DNA of 64,000 nt from Epiperipatus broadwayi. Lineage: Eukaryota > Onychophora > Udeonychophora > Euonychophora > Peripatidae. Position numbers and translations under genes: made by a program. The stretch is from the NCBI GenBank assembly GCA_028023455.1, contig JAQFVV010012395.1:4216001-4280000 (forward strand). The letters are read 5' to 3'. The stretch's first letter is position 1, and every line of letters begins with the position of its first letter. This document shows, piece after piece, positions 1 to 12,772 of the stretch. Below the pieces are notes generated by a model. The model was not told the DNA's origin. It saw only the letters and a list, made by a program, of their open reading frames with translations, and made no database searches.

Positions 1-149
1 TGTTTAATACAAAATAGATTAAAAGAGGCACAATGCATTGTCATCTCCCTATCAAAAACATATATATATATATATATATACTAAGGTCCAATTAATAAAT
101 TAACTTATAATGACAAAAATAACATTATTTACCAATAATAAAATTCTCA

Positions 150-1031
150 AAAGTTTTCAAAGCAAAGATTAAAACCATCTGCAACCAACTTCTATGGTCC
201 AGAAAAGTGGTTGCAATATCAACAAAAAAACTAAATCAACTGCTTATTAAAAATGGTCTAGGTTTGCACAATATTAACATTTTTTATACACAAAAATTAA
301 GTAACCTAGTAATTTCCATTATGAATCAATTTCCAAAACTTACATGGTTAATTCAAATTACTCCAACTGATAAACCACCCCCAACAGGTCTATATATATC
401 ATCAATCATCCATCAATATAGAACAACCCTTAACAGAACAGAGCAATATACACACAAATATTCATATTGGAACATTCATAAACAAATTCAACAGGAAAGA
501 GACCTAAATAATGATAACACAATACTCAGAATAAACAACAGAAAATTACTACATGAATACAAAAAGTGGTCACTAGAATCCAATTTTTTTGATTTCATTC
601 TAAAAATAAATCTCATCGCAATGCCAACAACATACTTCTTACACCATAAAAGGATGTATGTTTCAATAGACTCTTTTTGGGGACTGTGCCACAAGGCTGA
701 AGAGACCCTACAATACCTATTGTATCAATGTACTGCATTACACAATGTAAGAACAATGATGTGTGCAATATACCACCAACAAAATGTGACCATTTGTCAA
801 ATAATTAAGGTTTTTCAAGGCAGATCAATAACCAACATTAGGGCAGCAACCTTTGTATTATATGCTTTTTGGTGTACCAGGTGTATGTATCTAATAGGCA
901 ACAATCCCAGAAGGCATCCATCCACCTTCTACAACCAAGTAAACCATATATGTAATAGAGCCAAGATAATAGCAAATCCCCATATTTATTCAGCTACACG
1001 GTCTCTCATCAAACAACAATCAATGCTATAA
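150..1031 (+). mobile_element. LINE ORF2 C-terminal fragment (L1/Tx1-like)
   Basis: A continuous reading frame covers this stretch, with in-frame sequence upstream of the first methionine at 207, so it is the C-terminal end of a non-LTR retrotransposon polyprotein and not a gene starting at 207. What is visible: a block reading LWSRKVV..L..NGLGLHNI typical of the region after the reverse transcriptase domain, then a Cys/His cluster (CHKAEETLQYLLYQC) like the C-terminal zinc-finger region of LINE polyproteins. The frame ends at 1031 and is followed by an A-rich non-coding tail to about 1170. The catalytic RT and endonuclease parts are absent, lying left of the window or lost. An (AT)n run at 61-80 and stops before about 150 show decay. 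The clade call is by resemblance only. Confidence 0.65.
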
Positions 1032-2700
1032 GCATCAAAAATTCAAGAACACTGAAACTTCAATAACAATAAAATACGAAAATAAAAACAACAATTTTTT
1101 TCCTCTCTCTACAATAAATAATTTTTTATGTAAGAACTAGATAACTTTTCATTGAAAAACATGTAACTGAAGACTATAAAATGCTTGTATACAAAACCAA
1201 TGGTAAAATCACTGTAAAAATTCAATGTAAAAAACTCTGTATTTCTTTGATTAATAAACTTCCTTTTTTTGAAACATCATCATCAATCATCATCATCATC
1301 ATCGTAGTAGTAGCAGTAGAGTTTTCCAGATTTTTAAATCAAAAAAGGTACATTCTCCTATGCTCACAATAGTGTCAACCAAATTGATTATTTGAATAGT
1401 GGTTTGTTTATCCCATATTTAGAATTGTATAAATGTTTTTGCTTGATGATGTATTTCAAGGAAATTTTAAAGTATCTTCCATTTTAAATGCACTTACGAA
1501 ATTTCAGTAGGTCAATTTTTTCCTATTAGAATCTACACCTACAAATCAAAACTAGCTGGCAAGTAAATCGACTGTTATTATACGTTATGCTAAAATAGCT
1601 ACCTATTCAGTTACTTCTATCCCATTCTTTTTTCAATGCTATTAAAATAATTTTACAAAAATTCATTGGTGGGGGGGGGGCGGTGATTGTCTCATTTTTT
1701 TCCACACAATACATTTGGTGCCAACAAACTGGCCAAATCTTGTGTGCTCCAGACTAGTGATACATAACATTTCTGTTTGTGACTCTTTTTCTTTATCGGA
1801 ATTTCTAAGCCATCTCTTGAAAATTTTTGACTAATTAGAAAAGATAACAAAACATAATTTAGGAAATAATAATTTCATGTTATTTTTTACTGGATAAATT
1901 TGACACAATTTGCCTATGATCAGTTTAAACTAGTCTCAATACCATAAAGTTTGTTTGTTTATTATGAGAAATATTTCTCCGATATGGTCACAGCTGGGTT
2001 AATATAAAATGCATGATCATATTTATATTTTTACTTTTAAAGGGGAAATAATATTTTTTTTATTATTACACATAAATTTCTTGTGAATTCCATAATCTCC
2101 AAAAATCGTCTGCAACTTCTTGAGGAATTACACTCCATGAACTGTTGGTTCCACACCCCTGTTCCAAACTATTTATTATACACATAAAAGATTGAATTTT
2201 TATGGCTATTCTAAATAATATTTAATTCATTTTATTATTTCTACTTTCCAATATTCTCGTTAACTATCATTATTTATCATAACTTATATTAGCGTTTACG
2301 CCCTAGAGTATTAAAACCTTTTTAGGTAATTTAAACCTCTCCAATTTATTTAATATCTGCGTTTATATTGGAAAATAAATAAATGTAACATTTGAGCTAA
2401 TGTACTAATTCTACTCATAAAGAATTTAGTGTATGCCGTAAATGTTTTTCTATTCTATATTTCTTAATATTGAACCTATGTGCCAACAACATAATGAAAC
2501 ATCGAATCACTTTTTTGAATTATGAATGTACTTTAAAGATTGATATATTGGTAATACCCCTATATGAAAACTATCCATACTAAAAGAATTTAAAAAATTA
2601 AACTCCTACAGGATATGGCAATGTTAATTCATACTCCCAGAGCAATTTGGATTACCTATTGTTCTTTCACATTTGATTTTTTAAAATGTCATATACAAAA
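1032..2700. other. Non-coding AT-rich stretch with short microsatellites
   Basis: No coding signal is visible. It contains an (ATC)n/(GTA)n stretch at about 1273-1316 and a run of ten Gs at about 1671-1680. The remainder is unique-looking AT-rich DNA. Confidence 0.6.
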
Positions 2701-2710
2701 ATCAGTTAAC

Positions 2711-2799
2711 AACACTGATTTATACGTCTTGCATTGGTGGTCGAGAGTCAGCGTCCCGGCCGATGCTATGACACTTAAAAAAAAAACACTGATTTATAC
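2711..2799 (+). mobile_element. 5'-truncated tRNA-derived SINE with 15-bp TSD
   Basis: The 15-bp direct repeat aacactgatttatac flanks the insert at 2711-2725 and 2785-2799. Between them is about 59 bp ending in the segment GATGCTATGAC followed by a poly-A tail. The same segment, in the same place relative to box B and the tail, is found in the full-length SINE at 48.7-48.8 kb. This copy starts just before the box B region, so it is 5' truncated. The perfect target-site duplication (TSD) and the A-tail indicate LINE-mediated insertion. Confidence 0.75.
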
Positions 2800-2949
2800 T
2801 CTAATGTTTATCAAACATTATTTAAAATTAGTAATCTCATTCAGAATTCCCCTACATTTAGCTATAAATTCTGGCAGACCTACTAAAGTAAACATTTCTT
2901 AACTCACGTATTACCTAAAAATGATGTGTTAAAATATTATATGATATTT

Positions 2950-3060
2950 TGTCCTACATGGCTTAATGCAGTGGCAGATGGAGGGCAGCACCAGTCTTAT
3001 TAATTCTGGTGCTTAAACTTCTTTTGAACTCCTGAGCAATAAATCATTCCATTATAATTT
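2950..3060 (+). repeat. Dispersed 3'-tail repeat, copy A
   Basis: It contains GTGCTTAAACTTCTT and CCTGAGCAATAAATCATT, shared with copies at 5355-5450 and 49655-49765. In the other copies the segment ends in an ATT-rich simple repeat, as in 3' ends of some SINEs and LINEs. The 5' halves of the copies do not align by eye, so this is probably a shared 3' tail. The family name is unknown. Confidence 0.55.
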
Positions 3061-3594
3061 TAAGAAATTAAGTCAAATATAGTCTATATCTTTATCCATC
3101 TTGGCCTATTCATTTAATGACACTTTAATTATAAATTTTTTGTGTGTTTGGTTTATATTATGAAGTTTTTTGTCTAGAAGAATTTAACTTCAAGCATACT
3201 GCTATATTAGTCTTAAAGCAATAAAACATGTCTTAGTATAAATTATAAATGTTTTCATTTTATTTTTGTAGCATTATGTAAATATTTGATTTAATAAATC
3301 ATTATTAAACAAAATTTATTTTACAATGTATACAAATATTTTTCAGTAAATTACAAAGCAGGAAAGTAATTAAACTGAGTTTCTATGTACATGTGAAAAG
3401 ATTATAAAAGATGTATTGGGTCTGTGGTACTTAAGAAAAGAATTAGAAGTAAAATTTGAAATAATTTTGAAGAAAAATAGTAATTGTTTGAAGTTATTAG
3501 ATATGTGGAACCTCTTTCAAAAATTGACTATAATCATTTTAGTATTTAAATTCATATTTGACTACAAGTATAATGTATATACTGAACTTCAATG

Positions 3595-4115
3595 TTATTA
3601 GAGGGAATTTGAATGCAGACTTTCAAATTCCCTTTAGCTATCCACTCCATCTTATGTAACCAATGGACATGACCCCATACATGCGAAAAAGATAAATGAT
3701 CACTAATACACTTATTTTGTGCAGAACCAGCACTCATCAATTGGTCGATATCGTCATGTCTCACACATATATGTAATCAGTGCTCAGTTTATATCAAGAT
3801 AGCAAATCTTAATGGACAGTCTTTAATCTTCTCCACTCTCCCACTCTTCAGTCATCCATATTATTGAAAATCTAATGATGGAATGCTCAAAGCCCTTGTT
3901 GATGCCAATATTATTGTCATACCCACGTTGGAGGCTGGAGAAGATTGAAGCCTGTCCATTAAAGTTTGAAGATTTACTATCTTAATATAAAGTGAACACT
4001 GGTTATACATGTGTGGGAGATAATGATCTGGACCATGTATCTGGTCACGGGTATAAATTATATCAGATGGAGTGGATAGTTGTAGGGAGCTTAAAAGTCT
4101 GTGTTCAAATCACCT
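3595..4115. mobile_element. Fold-back element (about 200-bp imperfect arms)
   Basis: The right half read in reverse complement matches the left half over roughly 200 bp. Shared blocks include CTATCCACTCCATCT, the ACAGTCTTTAATCTTCTCC region and TATCAAGATAGCAAATCTT. The left arm also contains a degenerate hammerhead motif (3713-3751, minus). The right arm lacks the catalytic middle but keeps flanking pieces that can form stem I (GACCA with UGGUC). No ORF is present, so this is a non-autonomous element. Confidence 0.65.
3713..3751 (-). ncRNA. Degenerate hammerhead-like motif (family 2)
   Basis: On the minus strand the sequence reads GACCAA, UUGAUGA, GUGC-UGGUUCU-GCAC, AAAA. Stem II (GUGC/GCAC) is perfect, but the core has C3 to U and G12 to A changes, so catalysis is not expected. 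It is homologous to the copies at 24563-24610 and 24931-24982. Confidence 0.4.
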
Positions 4116-4329
4116 CTAATTATATTTAAATTCATATATGTTTAATAACTGGTACTTTTTTTTTTACCTTCTTATGTGACTTACTTTCACATATAATGAA
4201 TTCCAGTGAAAGATGACTGGTTCTCTCCAAGTTATCATCAGTGCCACCACTAAATCAGTGAATAACAGTCACAAAACATTTAAGGTACTAACATTTCTGA
4301 ATCTCAGATTATGGAAATGTGGCAATGTT

Positions 4330-4525
4330 TCATATTGTCATTCATAGTTTTCATAGATCATCTTCAATGCTCTCCCTGCCATCATGAAACCTTACAAACC
4401 ATTTGACAACATTCTTAGAATTCATGGCTTTACTGCTATACACAGTTTGAATCATTTCAAATATTTCAGCAACTGTTTTATCCAAATTTAAAACAAAATT
4501 TAATATTAGTGTATTGGTCCATTGT
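4330..4525 (-). pseudogene. mariner/SETMAR-type transposase N-terminal remnant
   Basis: Minus-strand translation gives a stretch resembling the N-terminal helix-turn-helix of mariner transposases: NFVLNLDKTVAEIFEMIQ, then YSSKAMNSKNVVKWFVRFHDGRESIEDD. Stops follow immediately and the DDD catalytic part is not visible, so this is a dead fragment. The sequence down to about 4240 may be further decayed transposase. No terminal inverted repeats were recognised. Confidence 0.6.
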
Positions 4526-4529
4526 TATT

Positions 4530-5350
4530 TAAGATACATAATATTTATATTCTGTGCTGTAATTCATGTTTTAAACCTGCTATCACTTTAAAATTTTTGT
4601 AACTAAATTATATCATTACATTGCACATAGTTTCAGAGATGGTGCTATAGACTGATATTTTAAAAATGTTACATTTTCACTGGAACATAGTGATCTGGTA
4701 AATTAGTAGTGCACCTTTTACATCTGTGAGGCTTATACCCAAACTGAAATTTTATGTGACCTATTATATGATGTTGCCATCCTATTATAAACATATAAGA
4801 ATAGTAATAATAAAAGGTTTTACTATATATAAATATATATATCTTTATATTATATTTCAGTATACAATTTGATATAAGATCTTTGAAAAAACTACATATT
4901 AACAAAAACTGTATAATGATACTTGGTTCTTGATCTGTTGATTTGTAGTAATTGCAACATTTTTAGCCTATTTTAGAAAATGTGTACATTCAAGAATGTA
5001 AAACCACAGATCAACATTAGGATACTGATGCACTGTTTATACAAAAAGCAGGTTGTAATATAAAGAAGTGAGCAGTTTTCATGTATTTTTAATAGTATAT
5101 AGGTTTTTGTTTTTTCAATTAAAAATTTATTATCCAACATGAGAATTTCTCAAAATTTTCATGACCCCAAACAAATTTTCTGCGACTTTTCTAGGGGTTG
5201 CAACCCATAGGTTGCACAAAGCTGCAATAAATAATCACCCGAAATTATCTATCTACAGAATTAAAGACACATACTCTAATACTTTCATTTTAAAAAAGCA
5301 AACCATACATGAATTTTAAATTATTTTATATTCTTTATTTATGAATAATA
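4530..5350. other. Non-coding AT-rich stretch
   Basis: No supported gene. It has AT-rich simple sequence near 4820-4850. The ORFs here are short and show no family resemblance. Confidence 0.55.
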
Positions 5351-5354
5351 ATTT

Positions 5355-5450
5355 AAACCCTGCAGGGTTTAGTGTCCGGCATTGAAATCCAGTTCTGGCA
5401 CTCATGAATTCCTGAGCAATAAAGTCATCTGATTGTTATTATTTATAATA
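5355..5450 (+). repeat. Dispersed 3'-tail repeat, copy B
   Basis: It shares GAATTCCTGAGCAATAAA and a following GATTGTTATTATT tail with copies A and C. The upstream part (CCTGCAGGGTTTAGTGTCC) differs from the other copies. Confidence 0.5.
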
Positions 5451-5926
5451 ATAAATTAATCATGTGACATCCAGCAATATAAATTAAATAATAATATAAA
5501 AATTAATAGTGAAAATACACTATTCTGGAAAGATTATAAATGTATTAAAAAAAAATTTTAGCATAACTTTCAACCAGGTCGGTCATATTCATAGAACTAA
5601 TACAAATTTATATACATAGAATTTATAAGTTAAATAATTTTTATATACCATTTACATGATAATGCAATGTATGAGTTTTTCTTGTTTATTGCATTGATAT
5701 TATTTGCAATAAATCATGCTCTTTATATTTTCTTTTTCAATCATTGCACTCAGTGCAAACAACTTTAATATTAAGTGGATTGTAACTGTAGCCAGATTCG
5801 ATTTCATATTCTAAAACATAAGTTTAATATTGAGGTCTATTTTAGCATGTTTGGATATATATTTGTGTTGTGCTAATCAAAAAATTCTATTTAATTTTCT
5901 TACATTTTTCTTATAATTTTCTTCAG

Positions 5927-6380
5927 TTATTATGGTAGTTGTTGATTAGACATCCATGCTGCGTGATGGCACAATTTATGTGCTAAAACACATAAAACAC
6001 CGTTTACGTGGCCGTACGTATTTTCGCGGCCATGTGCTACATGTATACAACAGTTCTGTTGTACTACACATTGCAGGCCATGTTGTCACATTGCAATAAA
6101 TTATTTCTGCGAATTCGCACACTTCACACTTTTTTACGGTGTCGTGTGAGGGTGTGTGTCTTACAATTATGTTTAAATCGTTAATTGTAAATAGTTTTTT
6201 TTTTATTGAAATCACACAATTTGATCAAGCAATAATTATCAGAGGGTTTACACACTTCTGTAGTCAAGTTTTAAGGTGCAAAACTTTGTCAAAGGGTATG
6301 GCTGTTCACATGTTATATTTTTTCAAAAAAAACGATGCCATCACGCGGTGTGGATGTCTAAAAAACAACTACCATTATTA
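5927..6380. mobile_element. Non-autonomous DNA transposon with ~45-bp TIRs
   Basis: Terminal inverted repeats (TIRs) lie at 5927-5971 and 6336-6380. Left reads ATTATGGTAGTTGTT then TTAGACATCCATGCTGCG. Right in reverse complement reads TAATGGTAGTTGTT then TTAGACATCCACACCGCG. The interior is about 360 bp, richer in GC than its surroundings, and encodes nothing recognisable. Target-site duplication and superfamily could not be fixed by eye. Confidence 0.65.
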
Positions 6381-6459
6381 TTTTAAATTTTTCGTTAAAT
6401 TTAACCGATTTGAAAATAAAATAATTCAATTTTTAAAAGCTAGATTATGATAATTCTAT

Positions 6460-8700
6460 TAATATAAAAATATTTTTTGAATAGAATCGATCTAGAAATG
6501 ATTTTGACGAATGAAATCATTCTAATTTTTACTCAAATGGACCAATAACAAAATCAAACAGCTAAAGGATTTTTAATGCCACTTTATATTTGTATAAATT
6601 GATTGATTGGTCTTATATTCTTTTATTGGGTGTTCAATATTTTGGATGTGTTTATAAATTGATTTTTTGTCTGAGTTTTTATTAACTTTTTTTTTGGTTG
6701 CTCCTACATATTTATAGTCTTTTAAAAATCTAGCTTAATATATCCTTCCCATTTTTGTCCATATTTACAGCAATTAATGTATTTATTTTTTCAATGTATT
6801 TATTACACCTTGATTATTTTTGCATTTACATTTTTAAATTTAACTTTGTAAACATTATCAATAATTTGATTTGTTTTTACTTATGTTGTTAGTTTTTGTC
6901 TTTTGAATTTTATATTTTGTTTATTGAAAACATTTAAATTACTTTTTATTCAAAATTGTATTTTATTAATTCTTTTGTTAATAAATTTTATAAGATAATC
7001 AATGTCTGTATATTCATTCTTGATATTATTTTCTGATTGTGTAATTGTTTTTTTTTAATGTAATATCCTTGTTCATTTCTCATTTATTTCATCATTTATA
7101 TTTTTTTTGTTTATATTTTATATTGAAAAATCAATTTATTATGCATTTGTTTTTTTATTTTAAATATACTTCTTTCACTTATAATCTCATTGATTTTAGT
7201 TCTTTATATATATATAAATGGAAGTTAATTTTATTCTTTTCCTATAAAGAATTTTATGTCAACTGTTTTTATAGTTGTTCATTTAATTCAATGAATTACA
7301 AATTATCAAATATTATTGCATTTTATGTAAGTTATCATCCCTTATATAACACACATGCACTCACATAAAGGATAATTCAAAGAAATGTTAGCACTAATGC
7401 AACTAGTACAATAAAGGAAGTTGGATCATAAATTATAAACTATAAAATGCAATTTCACTGCTGCAAAGGATCTCCATTTTCTCATCATTACTCACAACAT
7501 ATTTTACTTTTGTGATCGAAGAAAGTTTCAAATAATCAATGATATAATCTTTTATAAAACTTGGATTTTAATTTATCCGTTTATATCTTTCTTCAAAGTC
7601 ATTCATGTATATTTTTATGCAAAATGGAATCTCCTATTATAAGTTTCTTATATATAAAAAACATATTAAATTCTAATACAATGCACATACTTTTGTCAGA
7701 TATTTGAATATATGTGTAGGGTTATTATTTTTTGTCTTTAACAATAATTATTATGGTCGCTGCTTTATCATATTTGTGTTGATGAACATGGAAACTACCA
7801 GTTTTTGTAAATGGATTCTTTTTATATAATTTTTAATTATTATTTTACTACATTGTGAATTTAAATTTGACTTTCATGTATTATCTAAAAACTATCTTCA
7901 TAACACTAGCATTAAATGGTGAATTCAGTTACAATGTTTATGGTTTGATTCTGAGTTAAGTAAAATGGGGGGAAAAACCCTCAAGTTAATTGAATAACAT
8001 TATTATGCACAAGAATTACATAATCTTCTGATTTGCATAACCATATGATTGCTTATTGTAGAATGTCTTTTTATACCTTAGTGAACCATAAATGTTAACC
8101 ATTTTAAAAACTTGTTTTTAATTCTTTGATTCTAAGACAATTCTCTTCACTATACTTTAGAACATTTATTGTAATCTTGTATCATCACCGGACACTAATT
8201 GGCATAGTGCTGTAATATCTCCATTCTAGATTGGTTCATAGCTTTTGCCAATGATAGTAAGAATAACAAATGCAATTATACACCTAGAAATCACTTTTAG
8301 TCTGAAATTTAAAAAAAACTCATAACGTTTTGAATTCAAACTAAGTCGGTTACGTGGATCTAATACCAGGTCAATTTCTATACATTTTAAAAATTCAATT
8401 TTCTGCCAAATGTTAACATTAATTTTTTGACACTAATTTTATTCTTTATAATTTTGTTTTTATCTTCATTAATTTCATAAACATGTCATCAATTATATTT
8501 TTTTTATTAATGTAGATATCTTTTTTTCATTATTATTTAGATATTAATTTTTGTATGTTTTTATAAATATTGCTTTTTCTATTAGTTTTTTTTTTTTTTT
8601 GCTCTTTTTAATATTTTATTTTCATTATTTTTTATTTGCATTTCTGCATTTAAAAATTCATTATTCACTTTTTCAATCTTTCAAGCCAAATATTTTTTTC
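6460..8700. other. Very AT-rich non-coding stretch
   Basis: Long T-rich and A-rich tracts. Open frames here are low-complexity (F, Y, L and S rich) and are explained by base composition. No gene or repeat could be identified. Confidence 0.55.
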
Positions 8701-8774
8701 TCTATTTAATACTCTAATATTAGTTTTTCCTTTTGTTTGTATTTGTAATTCAAATTTGCATATTCGTTTGTCCG

Positions 8775-8876
8775 AGTGGTTTCTTTCTTTTTTATAACCT
8801 AAAGCTGAGTGCACTTTTAATGAATTGTGATGTCACTGAAAATGCACTCAGCTTAGATTATAAAGAAAAAAGAGAC
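8775..8876. repeat. Short hairpin element
   Basis: Inverted arms of about 38 bp centred on GCTGAGTGCA and TGCACTCAGC, flanked by TTTTTTATAA and TTATAAAGAAAAAA. It resembles a small MITE. Confidence 0.5.
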
Positions 8877-9929
8877 TACTTCATTGCACAGGTGAATTCA
8901 TTTGCTCTATGTTATAAATTGTAATCATTGATCTTTACTGTAATTATTTGTCTCACTTTAGTCTCTATTTTATCTGTGTCTTTAATTCTATGGATTTTAT
9001 CCTTATTATTAGCAATTGGTATGAATTCAGTATCAGTACCATTTTGTAGTATTATTTCTATTTTGTTAGTTTTTTTTTCTCCTCTTCTATATCTAACAAA
9101 TTTAATATAATAATAAAAATAAATAAATATATAAAACATAAAATTTATTAATATTAATATAAACTGCTAAATAAGTAAAGTCATAAATAAAATTAGTGAT
9201 AACATTAATTTAAAAGCAAAATATAAAGTTAAAGTAATTACAAAAATTACTAATATAAAAAAAAAAGATACCATAATGGAAATACAATACTGATGATTTA
9301 AAAAAATAGTAGTGTATATAAAGTAAAATGTGAAAAATATTTTAAGTTAGAATCAAATGACCAAACATAAGTTGGGGAAACAAAAAAAATTATTCAAACT
9401 AAGTTGAGACAACACATAATTGTCAAAAAAAAAATCAGAAAATTGTTCAAAGCGAAATACAAACAGTGCAGTAAAAATGGAAATAAAAGCATTAATCATT
9501 AGAAAAGGCCTAGCATGAATGATGATAAGTAAATGGATATCTAAATTAAATTTAATAATAAGGAATATTTATAATTATAATAATAGATAAAAATTAATTA
9601 AAATATTATCTTTACTTATATTAGATATTTGGGATGATATATATATATATATTAATTTTTATTTATAAGAGAAATAAAATATATAGCATAATAATTTAAA
9701 AATAGTAATAAGAAATATAATATAATAAAAACAAAACAGAAATATGAAAATATATAAAAATGATGCATTAAGAAGGATTGAATATCTCGAATTTTAAAAT
9801 GGTATGAAAAAAAGTTAATGATATAAAAAACATATAAATATGAATTAGAAAGGAAAGCTATAGAAAAGAATAAAAAGTATCAAAAGTATAAAATAACATT
9901 TTGGTATTGACTAACTTATTTCTGCAATA

Positions 9930-11540
9930 AGAAAAAAAGATGGAACTGGAACTATTACTAAAAAGAGAGATGCATCATGAAATGTGTGAAAGAATTCTAT
10001 CAAGAATTATATAGCAATAAAGAACAAGAAAAGGTATCTCTACAATTATTATGTTTTCTGAATTGGACCGGATTTTAAATGAAGAAGTGAGACATGCACT
10101 TAAAGCTATGAAGAAGAGAAAAGTTCTAGGTAATGACAGAATCAAAGCATTATTTTAAAAGAAGCAGGTGAAGAAGTAGAAAAATTGTTGATAAAGTTAT
10201 ATACTAAATGTCTTAATGATAAAGATGTACCAGATGATTGGAAGAATGTAGTGTTAATATTTTTAAAGTTATAAAGAAAATATTAGAAATTATAGACCTA
10301 TTAAGTTTGTTATCAGTTCTATACAAACTTTTTACCAAGATAATTTCAATTCATCTGCAGCAAGCTTTGGATCTTAACTAACTAAAAGAACAAACTGGAT
10401 TTAACTATGGTTTTAGTACAGTGGATCATATCCAAGTATTGAGAGAAATTATAGAAAGAACTAATGAATATGAGTTGCCATTAAGCTTTGGATTTGTATG
10501 TTATGAAAAGCATTTAATTCTATAAGCATGTGATTAAAGTATTGGATCATCCCAGGATATTGTTATATTCGGAAGAATATTTATAAAAATGCAACCATAA
10601 TGATTAGATTTCATAGTGATACTAGGAAGATTAACATTGAGAAAGATATTCGACAAAATGACTCCATATTTCCAAAACTTTTTACGGCAATTTTGCAATA
10701 AGTATTTTGTGGATTAAAATAGGAAGCTATGGGAGTAAAGGTAAATGGTGATTATTTAAGTCATCTAGATTTCACAGATGTCATTATTTTTGGAAACAAT
10801 GCTTCAGAGATTCAGGAAATGTTGCAAGAGTTATAGGATTAATGTAAGAAAGTAGGACTAAAGATAAATGCTAAAAAGACTAAAGAAATATTGAATAGAT
10901 TTTCTCAAAAGAAAATAAAGATCGATAATGATGAGTTAGAAGAAGTTAACAACTATAAATGCATTGGTCAGATTATTAATATAGATGAAAAGATAATTGA
11001 TGAAATTAATCATAGAATTAAACCTGGATGGAGTGTTTTTGGTAGAAATAACAATAATACAAGGAAATATGCCTATGTGATTGAAAAGAAAGGTTTTTAA
11101 TAAATATTTTAGCATCTCTTATTTATGCAATCTGGACTTAGTTACTTTACAGATGATTAATACAGAGATTTCAGACTATTCAACTAAGTATGGAGATATG
11201 TATGTTAGGAGTAACAAGAAATGATGATTGGAAATGAAAGACATAGGTGAGAGAAGAAGCAAGTGTTACTGACATCATTGAACGAATTAAGAGATTGATG
11301 TGGAGCTGGACTGGACATATTGCTAGAAAAGGTGATAATAGATAACAATTGATGTTTAAATTGAATTCCAAAAGATTGTAAAAGACCCAGAAAGAGACCA
11401 TGTGTGAGATGGATGAATGCAATAAGGAAGTGTGCTAGAGTGATGTGAAGAAAAGAGGCTAGAGGTCATAAAAACTGGATTAAACTTGGAGTGCCCTTCA
11501 TCCTGCAGTGGATTGACAATGGTTGAAATAATGATGGTGA
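9930..11540 (+). pseudogene. RTE/BovB-like LINE reverse transcriptase, decayed
   Basis: Plus-strand translation across several frames gives consecutive RT blocks: NYRPI, EQTGFNYGFSTVDHIQVLRE, a degenerate D-motif region, LKINAKKTKE, EEVNNYKCIGQIINIDEKI with DEINHRIKPGWSVFGR, then LMWSWTGHIARKGDNR. The order and the GHIAR..DNR signature match the C-terminal half of RTE-type LINE polyproteins. Many stops and frameshifts make it a pseudogene. The longest intact piece is 10891-11100. The 3' end is near TGATGGTGATGAATAG at about 11535. A second copy of the same family is at 33255-34560 on the minus strand. Confidence 0.7.
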
Positions 11541-11559
11541 TGAATAGATAAAGAAAAGA

Positions 11560-12360
11560 AATAATAATTCAATAACATATAGATTAGAATCAAAAGTCAA
11601 CACATTAAATGCAGAATATTTTTAATAAAATACAGGAAATAAGATAAAATTTTATTATTAAAAATTGAGAAATATCATTTAAGTTTGAGTTGTATAATGA
11701 ATAAAATAAAAATCATTTAAAAAATTTTAAATACAACACGTTTTAATTTAAATAACACGATGATTTTTATATTTTTAAGTCATTAAAATAGATTTTAATA
11801 TTTTATAAAGTATTATTTGTTGTTTGAAATCGATTTTAATTTAATACACCAAAGTTTGTCTTGTATTGTAATTTGTCACGTTATTATTATTCATATTAAA
11901 TTACTTACTTTTTATAAATAATATGAAAGATAAGTAATATAAAATAATTAATTTAATACTTGTTTTAAAAATAAAAAAAATAGTGCTTCAATATTTTTGG
12001 CATTGTAAACTTAAGTTTTTAATTGTATGCATTCTTGTTTTAGTTAATATTTTAACATCACATTGTTGTTAAAAAGTAAAAATATAGTAGATAATATGAG
12101 ATGATTGAATTTAGTATTGGTTTCTATTGATATATGACTAATAATGATTATCTATTGATGATGGAAAGCAGTCAGACATAAACCGTGCTGAAGAAGAACG
12201 AAAAATGTATTATATGAGAAACTAAATATAAATAATTTAAAACTATCGTGATTAGACTTACCAAATACTTGAAATAATTGTGATCTATTTCTTTGCTGTG
12301 TCATCTGATTCCAATCAAAATACATAATGACAATCAAATAAAATAGTTTTATCAAAAAAA
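11560..12360. other. Non-coding AT-rich stretch
   Basis: A/T-rich unique-looking DNA with no supported feature. Confidence 0.5.
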
Positions 12361-12412
12361 TAAAAATATGGCTAACGTTTCTATGCGATTTTAATATATC
12401 TTCTTCAAACTT
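12361..12412 (-). ncRNA. Hammerhead-like motif, PLE type, degenerate
   Basis: The minus strand reads UUGAAGA, an extra A, GAUAU..., GAAA, CGUU, AGCC. The GAAA and the ACGU self-complementary stem III followed by U match the other short-stem-III motifs in the window. C3 is U, stem II is weak and stem I is not convincing. The 3' part (GAAACGUUAGCC) matches the motif at 32361-32410 apart from a short insert there. Confidence 0.4.
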
Positions 12413-12650
12413 TTTTTCTTAACACTGGAAAGATAGAGATAAGTCAAAAATCTAAACAAGAAATAGTTTTATAATTTAAGAAAGAGAAAGCTCTGAAAGT
12501 GAATTGCAATTGCATTTTAATTAAATTTTTTTTATTTAATAGTATTTTATTTGATTGCCAACAATGAAAATTTTTTGGACAGACTCATATATCATAGGAG
12601 AAAAATAGCACAAACCAACATTTTTTTTCAGGTTAATTTTAAACTATATA

Positions 12651-12772
12651 CATGGCTTTTGGCATCCATTGATTACTCTGGCTTGCACTGAGTGGCACTA
12701 TTGTATGGAGAGTTTTTCCTGTTTTATAACAGTTACGAGCAAGCATAAGAAATAGTGATCATGTGATGTTTA
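12651..12772. repeat. Fragment of hammerhead fold-back family 3
   Basis: It carries GGCATCCATTGATTACTCTGG, GCACTGAGTGGCACTA and GATCATGTGATGTTTA, all shared with the elements at 13850-14095, 43745-44352 and 56101-56440. The ribozyme part is missing. Confidence 0.55.

Noticed and set aside
7045-7368. Plus-strand ORF of 107 codons rich in F, Y, L and S
   Set aside because: Composition follows the T-rich DNA; no domain or splice context.
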